This document shows positions 1 to 8,505 of a stretch of 64,000 bases of DNA, one piece after another. Origin of the DNA: Plectosphaerella cucumerina (taxonomy: Eukaryota > Ascomycota > Sordariomycetes > Glomerellales > Plectosphaerellaceae). Positions within the stretch are counted from its first letter, which is position 1. Each line of letters begins with the position of its first letter. A model generated the notes under the pieces. It did no database searches. It had not been told where the DNA came from and was given only the letters and a program-made list of their open reading frames with translations. Both the position numbers and the translations under genes were made by a program. The stretch covers positions 124,001-188,000 of the forward strand of contig JAGPXD010000001.1 in assembly GCA_020746995.1 (NCBI GenBank). The letters run 5' to 3'.

Positions 1-2210
1 CGCGCCCCCCGTTGCGGCGCCGCGGCCACGGACCGTCTCCAGGAACGGTTCGACGCCCAGAAGACGGGCCCACTGCTTGAGGAAGCCGCCGCGATGAGCG
101 TGCTTGTGAGCATGACCAGGCGCCGCACTGCCGTCAGGGGCGGCCAGGGCTGCATGTGCGGGATCCAGAGGTGTTCCGGTTGACGTAAAGGCCGACGTGT
201 GGGAACCGTCTTGGATACCGTACATGTTCTCGAAAGTGGTCATGGCGCGCGAAACTTGGACAAACTGCACGAAGAGAAGCATGCTGACCCAGGAGAGCTG
301 CAGGGTCGCCCAGAGAGCCAGTACAGCCGAGTACGCATCGGCGTTGACAACTTTGCAAAGGGTGGCGCTGAGGATGTTGCAACTGTCCGAGGCGTCGGTT
401 GAGAAGTCGGTGAGGTCTACTGATCAGCACCGTGCCATCTAGACGGCGACAAATAACTTACAGTGATATATCAGCCAGTCATACGAGATGATTCCGATGG
501 TAAGGTTGATGAGGTAAAGGAAGAAGTGTCTGTGGTTGTTGACGCCGACACAGTTGAAGACCCAGGGGCAATGGCTGGCTGGTCAACAAGGGGGAAAAGG
601 CAGCTGGGAATGTGACACGTACTGATCGTGCTTTGCAACACAGCGCTGGCACTGTTTGCAATGCTTGCTGCGAAGAGGAGTCCGGATCATGCAAGTGACG
701 CAGAAGTTGTACTCGTCAAACTTCCATAGCTTCAAGAGCTCGTCGATGACCGCTTTTTGCTCGGCAATACCGTTCATCTTGGGAACGAAGCCAGGATCGT
801 GGACCATGCTGGTGGTGTAGAAGTATGCGCAAAGGCCCACGGAGATGACGAACAGAATGTTCAGCCACCAATGCGGGTTGGACGGTGCTGTTGATGTTAG
901 CGGAGGCCGGGCGCCGACGCAAAGGGGAACTCACTCGTGGCAAATGTCGTGTGGGGGAGCACGGTGAAGAGCCAATTCCATGAGACGAGGAACAGCGAGG
1001 CGGCAAAGATACCGGCGAGATATGGCTGGCTCGATTAGCATCTGGAGAGGATCGGAAGAGCTGGCAATCACCTACCGTCTTGTGGAAGTGCCTCATCCCA
1101 GGAGGGGCATGATCTAAGACCTGCTGAGCGCACCACTGCAGAGCATACCCGATGACGCCAGTAAGGAGCAGGCCAAGCAGAATGGGCAGGCCGGCCAGGA
1201 GATGAAGAAGTGACCAGACGATCAGGAAGGGCCAGAGAAACAGGAATTTCGTGACGAAGCCCTTCTTGTCCTGCCGCAAGTACTTTGCGCCAGGGAAATG
1301 AGGCTCAATGGCCTGGGCGTCCTCGTCGTAACCACACTCCCTCAGGGCGCGGTGCCAGGCGCCTGATGTGTTGAGTTCCTTGGCAGTCAGGGCTGGCGTC
1401 TTGCCCGTCTCAGTTTTCGCGAAGCGGTCGGAGCCGTATTCGAGGAGCTTTTGAATGCAGGCGGGCGAGCCCTTGACGAGAGCCCAGTGAAGAGCCGTGA
1501 AGCCCTGCTCATCTTTGGCGTGCACGCTGGCGCCCCAGCGAAGGAAGACGTCTACGCATTGGGGGAACCCCTTGTATGCCGACCACATGAGTCCTGTGTG
1601 CCCATAGCTGTCGAGGACATCGACGGGAATACCCTGGTGGAGAAGCAGGACGATGAGGAGCACGTTGCCGTTGAAGGTCGAAATGTGCAGCGTGTTGTAG
1701 CCCTGAGCATCGCTTATCAGGGGGTCGGCGCCGTGCTGGAGCAGCAGGTTGACGGTATAGTAGTGGCAGCGTTGCGCCGCCCACTGCAGAGGCGTCGCTA
1801 TCGACTCTCCGCCCTTCCTGTTGATCTCGGCGCCGTGGTCGATGAGGAATTTGCACATGGTGTATTGATTGTTAATTGCTGCCCACTGTCGCATTGTCAG
1901 TACAGGATTCGATTCGGCGCAGAAAATGGGGACGTACGTGAAGGGGTGTGATGCCCTCATCGTCGGTGTATGTGGCGTCGTACTCGCCCGACTCGAACAA
2001 CTTCTCCATTCCTGCTACGTCGCCAACTCGCGCCAATTGCATAATGTCGTTCTCCTGCGGCTGCGCCCGCGCGTCGCCAACGGCACCCATCTCCATGTCG
2101 TTGTTCAGCGTAGGGGCAGCGGCGGCCGATTTGGTTGAAGGCTGCATCGGGGCCGTCATGTCTTGCGGTGCGGTGCCGCTTACTGACGACGAAGGATCGG
2201 CGCTCGACAT
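1..2210 (-). CDS. AKR1: Palmitoyltransferase AKR1 (ankyrin-repeat DHHC S-acyltransferase), 3' end outside window
   Basis: Transfers palmitate to cysteines of cytosolic proteins at Golgi/endosomal membranes, the known role of AKR1/HIP14 enzymes. Six exons fit: 2210-1938, 1885-1076, 1025-935, 887-623, 574-462 and 416-1. After an acidic/Ala-rich N-terminus come about six ankyrin repeats (motifs such as TPLHWA, TPLQWAAQ, TALHWALVKG), then a hydrophobic block (FLFLWPFLIVWSLLHLL). Next is the zinc-binding DHHC region: C-V-T-C, C-K-Q-C, then the catalytic DHHC, whose second His codon is split by the intron at 575-622, followed by PWVFNCVGVNNH. Later hydrophobic segments and the conserved TTFENM motif match AKR1 rather than the ankyrin-free DHHC enzymes. 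The start at 2210 is the first ATG giving an AKR1-like N-terminus; an in-frame ATG at 2303 exists. The last codons lie beyond base 1. Confidence 0.93.
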
Positions 2211-3067
2211 CGGAGCATGCGATTGAGTGCAGTCGGCGGTGTACTCGACAGGTTCGACTCCGGCAATGTTGATCCTGCACCTGACCGTCGACCCAGGTCG
2301 CAAGTGTAGGGGATGATCCGGGCGGCGGGAAGAGGGAGGTCTCGGGAGAGTCGGAAACGGCTGGCCGGATTCGGGGGTATCGTCGGCTTTGATCGTTGCA
2401 ATGGAATTAAAACAGGTGCATATTACAACGGCCGTTACCGTGGGAAATAGAAGCCAAATGCGGCGCGGGACGATCGGAGGGACAAGTTGGTGAAGAAGAG
2501 CAAAGAGGTCTCACCGGACCCAGTGAAATTGCGACCTCAGTCGTCAGCTGGAGCTCGGCGACACACTGACTGATGGACTCGCGTCCAGAGGCATCCAACC
2601 ATCCCTGCGGGTCACCCAGCCACACATGTCTGTGGCACTCGAGGACAAGGCGGCGAATCAGAACTGTGATGCCTCTCACCAGCCACACCACTCACGACGC
2701 GCTCCCACCCCAGGCTCCCAGGGTCCAGCCTGGAGGTTGAGGCTTCTTTGCGTCTTCTGGCGGGCGCTGACGGCACCCCTCCCGGGGTCCTGTCACAGTG
2801 GTCTGCCCATCTTCTTGCCCCACCACCAGTCCCCATCGGGAAGGTTGTCAAGCTCGAGTCGATTGTCGACCGCGCGAACGCCAAGGTGGCCAGACTCGGG
2901 CAATCTCTTCCACCAACATCTCCCATCGCCTTGGGCCACCTCTTAACCACCCGACTCGCCCGGCCAGATCTCCAGCAGTTCCTGCCAGCTCGCTTCCCAT
3001 TCCATTCTGCCTTTTCGAATAGACCAGAGCCAGCCAATCCCCTCGCGACGGCCGCCGAATACCCATC
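2211..3067. other. Divergent intergenic region AKR1 / SRP receptor beta
   Basis: About 860 bases between two outward-facing starts. It must hold both promoters and 5' leaders. The part next to 3068 is C/T-rich, as is common in fungal leaders. I see no further gene, tRNA or repeat. Confidence 0.6.
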
Positions 3068-3958
3068 ATGCCTTCGTTCACCGAGATCGTCGAGTGGCTC
3101 ATGAGCCCGTCGCCCGTCGTCTTCTTCTTCGGCTTCGTGATCATCACGTTTGTGCCCATTCTCTTGCACACGGTTATGGTCGCAAAAGCAGAGTCCGAAT
3201 TGCCCCTCGTCATCGTCGCCGGCCCCTTGCAAACCGGCAAGACGGCCCTCACCCACCTCCTCGAGCACGGGCGCCAGGCCAACTTCAGCTTCATCTCACA
3301 AGTCATGCAGTCGATCGAGCTCACCGCGTCGCGCGACGGCGACCTCAAGGACGATTTCCGCGAGAATCGCGACGATACATCGGGCACCCACACCAAGTTC
3401 CTCCTCACCGACACCCCCGGCCACGGCAAGCTGCGCAACCTCGCCCTCACAAGGATTGCCGACACTACCGGAGGAAAGAAGAATACCCTTCGCTCTGTCG
3501 TCTACGTCGTCGACTCTGCCGCCCTTGCGGAGCAGGAGGTTCTCGCGGATACGGCCGGATATCTGTACGAGATTCTCCTGACGATCCAGAAGGCCTCGAT
3601 CCGCAGGAGCAAGGACGGCGCCCGCGCCGGGTCGCGCGGCGTGCCCGTTCTCATTGCCGCCAACAAGTCCGACCTCTTCACCGCACTCCCTGGCACCTCG
3701 ATCAAGACCAGCCTCGAGGCCGAGATCACCCGCATTCGTAACTCAAAGACCCACGGCCTGCTCGACTCGGGCGTTGGCACCGACGAGATTGGCTCCGAGG
3801 AACGCGATGACTGGCTGGGCGAGTACGGCACCAAGAAGTTCTTCTTCTCTCAGCTGGCCGAGTTCGAAATCGACGTCGATATCATCAGCGGTACGGTAAC
3901 CGCCGACAAGGAAGAGGGTATCAAGAAGTGGTGGCAATGGATTGCCTACCGGATATAG
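3068..3958 (+). CDS. SRP102: Signal recognition particle receptor subunit beta
   Basis: Membrane GTPase that anchors the SRP receptor alpha subunit to the ER and helps transfer ribosome-nascent chains to the translocon. The single-exon reading frame gives 296 residues, normal for the family. One N-terminal membrane segment lies at about residues 17-38. It is followed by an Arf-like GTPase domain with G1 GPLQTGKTA (about 52-60), G3 DTPGHGKL (about 115-122) and G4 NKSD (about 199-202). The histidine in DTPGHG is typical of SR-beta. The ATG at 3068 is used because the membrane segment follows directly. It is divergent from AKR1 and convergent with the cystathionine beta-synthase gene, with 250 bases between the stops. 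Confidence 0.95.
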   Translation: MPSFTEIVEWLMSPSPVVFFFGFVIITFVPILLHTVMVAKAESELPLVIVAGPLQTGKTALTHLLEHGRQANFSFISQVMQSIELTASRDGDLKDDFRENRDDTSGTHTKFLLTDTPGHGKLRNLALTRIADTTGGKKNTLRSVVYVVDSAALAEQEVLADTAGYLYEILLTIQKASIRRSKDGARAGSRGVPVLIAANKSDLFTALPGTSIKTSLEAEITRIRNSKTHGLLDSGVGTDEIGSEERDDWLGEYGTKKFFFSQLAEFEIDVDIISGTVTADKEEGIKKWWQWIAYRI

Positions 3959-4208
3959 GTGGGTGTCTGGGTGTGTCGTGATCGCGGCGCCTCGATTTAA
4001 TATCATTAATGTCTTGCGATCCTGCAGCTCTGTTGTGATTTATCCATCGCTTGTCCGCCTCTACTTGTGCAGACGTTGAGTCTACCGTGCGGATGGGGTT
4101 CGCTTTTCCTCTAGGTCTGTTGACATGACCAAAAACGCTCCAGCCCATGCATGCTGCCTTCCGAATACCCCGACCAAACAAACGCCGATTCATGAGTCCG
4201 CCCACGCT

Positions 4209-5010
4209 TCACAGCTTCTTGCTCACCATCCAGGTCAGCAGATCCACCTTTGTGGCGATGGCGATGGGCTTGGACAGCACCTCGCCGTCCTTGCCCTTTT
4301 CGGTGACGACAGCCGCGCTGTTCCACTCGAAGAACTTCTTGAGCGCCGTCAACGGCGTGTCCATGGTGATCTCGACAAACTGGCGTTTCTTGCCCGCCTG
4401 CTTGTGATCACTGATCTGCCTGGGGTCCGTGACCACCTCGTCCAGCCGGCCAAAGTCGAACATGACGTCGCTGACAGGGCTGGTACCGCTGGCCCGGCCA
4501 GAGGAGAGGAAGCTCAACAGGTTGCCGAGGGTCACGAGGCCGACGAGGCGACCGCCGTTGGGCGAGAGGACAGGAAGCTGGTCGAAACCCTTGTCGCGCA
4601 TGATCTCGATGGCCTCGGCGCAGGGGCTGGTGCTGGTAACGGACATGACGGGCTTGAGGCGCAGAGCACGGATGGTCTCGCCCTCGAGCGGGTCAGTCTT
4701 GTTCTTGTCCGCGGCAGCGGCGGCGGCCTCGATGCCATTGACCTCGGGCAGAAGGTCGTTGGCGGCGAGCCAATCGTCGTCGGCAAACTTGGATAGGTAG
4801 CTCCGAATACTATCGGGGAGGACAACGACGACCGTGTCACCCTTGCCGAGGCCAAGGTCCTTGATGGCGCGGATGGCGGCTGCCATTGCCGAGCCGGAGC
4901 TGCCGCCCACCAGGAGGCCTTCCTCGGCGATGAGCCTGCGCGCCAGCTGGAACGACTCACGGTCCTCCGTCTTGTACCACTTGTCGACGATCTCGCGGTC
5001 GAGAACGTCT

Positions 5011-5045
<35 letters not shown>

Positions 5046-5808
5046 CGACTCGTTGGCGTGGGCGGTGTTGAGGGCCTCGGGCAGCGCGAGGATGCTACCT
5101 TCAGGGTCGGCGGCGATTATCTTGACGTCCTTGCTGTGCTTCCGTAGGCCCCTGGCAATGCCGGTGACGGTGCCGCCCGTGCCGGCGCCCGCAACGACGG
5201 CGGTGACCTTGCCGCCGGTCTGTTCCCAAATCTCTTCGGCGGTGCCGTACTCGTGAGCGAGGGGGTTGTCGACGTTGTTGTACTGGTCGAGAATGTGTGC
5301 GTTGGGGATCTCCTTCTCCAGGCGGCGTGCGACGCCAATGTGAGACTCGGGCGCATCCCAGGCGGCCTGGGTCGGTGTGCGGATGATGGTGGCGCCCAAA
5401 GCGCGCAGGACGGAAACCTTCTCCGCCGACATCTTCTCGGGGAGCGTAATGATGGTCTTGTAGCCCTTGATGGCACCAACGAGGGCCAGGCCGATGCCGC
5501 TGCGTCAGGCCATGTCAGCGGAGACTACAAGAGGAGGAGGGGATCTCGAGGCGCGCGTACGTGTTGCCACTTGTAGGCTCAATCAGGGTGTCTCCGGGCT
5601 TGATGCGACCGCTCTTCTCGGCCTCCTCGATCATCCGCAGGGCGATTCTGTCTTTGACACTGCCGCCGGTGTTGAAAAGCTCAACCTTGGCGTAGACATC
5701 GCACTCGATGCCCAGGCTCTGGGGAATCTTGTTCAGGCGCACGAGCGGGGTGTTGCCGATGAGCTCGGTGGCGGAGAGGGCCACGCGGGCCGTCCTGACT
5801 TCGCCCAT
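4209..5808 (-). CDS. CYS4: Cystathionine beta-synthase
   Basis: PLP enzyme that condenses serine with homocysteine to cystathionine, the first step of transsulfuration toward cysteine. Two exons, 5808-5561 and 5499-4209, give 512 residues (yeast about 507). The N-terminus carries ELIGNTPLVRL and the Schiff-base lysine in GGSVKDRIA (about K52). The phosphate loop follows as GAGTGGTVTG, and SGGSSGSAMA lies further on. After the catalytic domain come two CBS repeats (about residues 375-512), including DQLPVLSPNGGRLVGLVT. There is no N-terminal heme-binding extension of the animal type, as usual for fungi. The intron 5500-5560 has donor GTACGC and acceptor GCAG. The product fits the presence of the sulfur regulator sconB/MET30 12 kb away, though the two are not adjacent. 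Confidence 0.95.
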
Positions 5809-6300
5809 GGTTGCGCAGGCGGGATCGGGTTCTGAGGAGATGTGGTAAAGTTGTAAAGGCCAACGACGAGCGCTGGAGGGTGGTGGGAGGTTGAGGACAG
5901 AGGCAAGTGTGGCCACTCGGGTATGGATTAATGATGTAGGAAAGGCAGGTCGGGTATGGCGCCATTAGAGTATTTTCGGCTTTGGAGAAACTCGCATGGT
6001 GCAACGATGATCATGGCATGTCTATTTTCCAATGACCGCGAAAACAACAAGTCACTCGAACAGGCGCGTGGAACCTTGGACATATGACTTGAAATCGAGA
6101 TGCGCTAAATTTGTTACGATCCATCTGGTCAAGATACCAGCTTCTTACAAATTGGCAAGTATCTCTTCGATGGACGGCATGTCAATGCCACTTATGGACG
6201 GTCACATGTGATCCTTCGGTGGCATGCGACTCTCGTTGAAGCCGATATTTTCACCTTGAGTCCTTTCCCGTCTGGTGCCTGGGTGGCCAATTGTGTTTTA

Positions 6301-6606
6301 TTACCCCGCCACCACAGCCCAAAGCCGCATCTGGCCGATGCCCCGCATCCAGTTGTCGGTGAAGCTTCTGCTGGCGTCGGTGAACCTCACCACGCAGACC
6401 CAGTTCAGTGGGCCTACATCTTGGGTAACATTCATCGTCCAAAACTGATGGATGCTGGGAAGAACGAAATAGTCAGATTGTCATGGAGAAAGACTTGGCC
6501 TCTGGCAACGAAGTAGCGGTCGAACCAGAGCAGAGGTATGACTTGCAGCGCCGATTCACCTGCTGCCTCGATCAACATTATCGATGTGGGTGTCACTCAT
6601 GGTCAT
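6301..6606 (-). CDS. Possible small two-exon gene (about 64-66 aa), function unknown
   Basis: Not recognised. The stop TAA is at 6301-6303, and the last exon, 6454-6301, has strongly coding-like codons (most third positions G or C). It encodes a run rich in W/V/R, including HQFWTMNVTQDVGPLNWVC and ending GQMRLWAVVAG. Its acceptor (about 6455) is textbook: a CTGAC branch site, a T/C tract, then CCCAG. A donor GTGAAT at 6559 joins a short upstream exon starting MSDTHIDNVD (ATG at 6600, or 6606) in the correct phase. That makes a 105-nt intron, longer than most here. It could instead be the last exon of a decayed gene. Seen: exon and splice signals. Inferred: that it is expressed. Confidence 0.3.
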
Positions 6607-6840
6607 CTTCTGGAAGGAAAGTGTCAATCAGACCTCCGCATGCATTAAGAAAGCGACCCTACAATCGACCCAACGTACTAATTCTGAAGCAGTCAAGTAT
6701 TCATTGGCCTCGAGATTATAGCACGAGAGTGCAGCCACGGAGGCGAGCCTGGCATGTACAATACGCGCTTTGCTTGCCTGTCCCTCATATCCAGACGATA
6801 CAATGCAGGGACGTGCCCCGATATGCAGCGCTTGCCAGTG

Positions 6841-7107
6841 TTACCAGCGCCCTGGGACGTTGACGGTGATGAAGGTCGTTTTCTCAGGCGACGCATAAAT
6901 CCAGTACCACATGCCAAGGCCCGCCGACCCCATTGCTGATACCACACATAGGAAAAGCAAGTGCCGGCGGCGGGCGGAAGGCCCAGGGTCTCCAAGGTGC
7001 GCCGGCGGCCCATCCCTCGCCGGGCGGAGTCTCAGGGGCGCAACGACGCGAGAGCTCAGAGCGGAAGAATCTGGTCTTGGCGGAGCAGCAGCTCTTCTGA
7101 ACGCCAA
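6841..7107 (-). CDS. Possible small membrane protein, 88 aa
   Basis: Unrecognised open frame. The first half is Arg/Pro/Ala-rich with few acidic residues. A single hydrophobic segment follows (LLFLCVVSAMGSAGLGMWYW, about residues 50-69), and the short polar tail ends PGRW. This resembles small mitochondrial inner-membrane proteins with a cleavable presequence, but that is only an impression from composition. It lies in the long CBS-DUR3 gap on the same strand as the candidate at 6301. No splice sites are needed. It could be a chance open frame in GC-rich DNA. Confidence 0.25.
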   Translation of the reverse strand: MAFRRAAAPPRPDSSALSSRVVAPLRLRPARDGPPAHLGDPGPSARRRHLLFLCVVSAMGSAGLGMWYWIYASPEKTTFITVNVPGRW

Positions 7108-7466
7108 GACGTCGCGGGCGCTCTGCTCAAGGATGTGATCCCGGGCGGACGGCAGACGTGGGGGGCGGACTCCTTGCCCCTAGATCTGGATGGAGTTTGT
7201 AGCAGTTGTCGGACGGAAGACGGAACAGGAGTTGGGGAAAAGGTGACGAACGACGCGCGGGCCACCGCACACATCCAGGGTCTAGCCGGACGGGGCCGGG
7301 CAAGACCGGGACAAGTTGTTGCCCTGCCTCCATTCGCAGAGCTCTCTCGGTAAGAGGCTCCCTTACGTTTCACGATTTGGCGATATCGATGGGACTCCAC
7401 GGAGCTACAGTCTTGACACAGGTCATTCTCGACTCGATTTGCGTTTGGTCATCGCTGATTGGAGGG

Positions 7467-7472
7467 TGATAA
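7467..7472 (+). promoter_or_regulatory. GATA-type site (TGATAA) upstream of DUR3
   Basis: TGATAA matches the HGATAR core bound by AreA/NIT2-type nitrogen regulators. It lies about 1.03 kb before the DUR3 start. A single 6-mer is weak evidence; it is listed because two more occur nearby. Confidence 0.3.
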
Positions 7473-7559
7473 GGCCTTCTTGGCCTTGGATCAACTGAAC
7501 GTCTTGGCAGCATGCTGGGCGTCCAACCAGGGCCGCTGCGTCTGGCTGACGGCGGAGCC

Positions 7560-7565
7560 TTATCT
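7560..7565 (-). promoter_or_regulatory. GATA-type site (AGATAA on minus strand) upstream of DUR3
   Basis: TTATCT on the plus strand is AGATAA on the minus strand, fitting HGATAR. It is about 0.94 kb from the DUR3 start. Confidence 0.3.
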
Positions 7566-8114
7566 CGGGGGTCGAGTTGACGACACACCGACCTGACTTG
7601 CGTTCACTGCGACTCCCGGCATCGGGGCCAGAAGCAGGACGGCGATCGAAATCCTGGGCAGCCTACAGGCGTTCTTCCGTGGGGCTCCCGACAACCCGCC
7701 GCCGGCCGCAGACGGCATGCTGTCCATGTCCAGCAATTTCGGCTGTCACTCCAGGTGCGGTTCCAGCATGAACCAAAGCGGGACCTCCACTGCTACTCGT
7801 ACATGGTAGTCACTGCGGTGAGAGCCTACACTGACAGAGGCAGGGAATAGAAGAAGCTGTTTCGAAGTATGGTCTCGGTTGTAACTGGAATTGGGTCTCT
7901 CGAGAGTTGACTACCCAGACTCGGTACGCATAGTACCTGCCTCGACGCAAAGCATGCTGTCGCCATCGACACCTACGGCTGCTTGCTACATCCCCCCCTC
8001 ACTCGTGGGCCGGGGCCCAGCACGGCATGCTCCATGAGCTTGTTTTCTGGGGCAACTCCCCACGAGGTCGCCGCCGCCGCACGGGCAGGTCGGGGTTATC
8101 ACATTGGATTGACC

Positions 8115-8120
8115 TTATCT
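8115..8120 (-). promoter_or_regulatory. Proximal GATA-type site (AGATAA) upstream of DUR3
   Basis: TTATCT on the plus strand, about 390 bases before the DUR3 ATG. This is the best placed of the three for nitrogen control by an AreA-like factor, the known regulator of urea transporters in other ascomycetes. Function here is inferred. Confidence 0.35.
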
Positions 8121-8505
8121 CTTGGCTTTCTCGATGCTGTTGCCGACTCACCCTCTCCCATTCGGCCATCGACGCCCAAAGTCTAGGCTCGCTCTGCCCT
8201 CCGGTCCCTGACCCCTGCCGCCGCCGATGTGAGGTGCGTTCTTCGGCCGCCATGATCAGCAGTCTCCGGTCCCCAGGTGGAACAGCACGCGACCGGAGTG
8301 GCCACTCCTTGCCGTTACCAAACCCGATGACGGTCCACCACAATATCGCGCCGGGGGCCATGCGCCGCCGGCCACTACCGAGATGGTTGTCCTCCGATCT
8401 TAGGGACGTATATATCCCTGGCGTCCTCCTCCTCGTCTTTTCTCCGACACGGACCAAGCCAACAAGCACAACACCCACTTTGTCTCTCGATTGAGGCCTC
8501 ACACC

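Larger units (their letters stand above)
5809..8505. other. 2.7-kb intergenic region between CBS and DUR3
   Basis: The longest gap in the window. It holds two weak small-gene candidates on the minus strand (6301-6606 and 6841-7107) and three GATA-type motifs in the 1.1 kb nearest DUR3; each has its own entry. Other open frames here are short, lack family resemblance and have no coding bias I can see. No tRNA or transposon was recognised. Confidence 0.5.

Noticed and set aside
4125..5835. Long open frames antisense to cystathionine beta-synthase
   Set aside because: They mirror the GC-biased third codon positions of the real gene and carry no motif.
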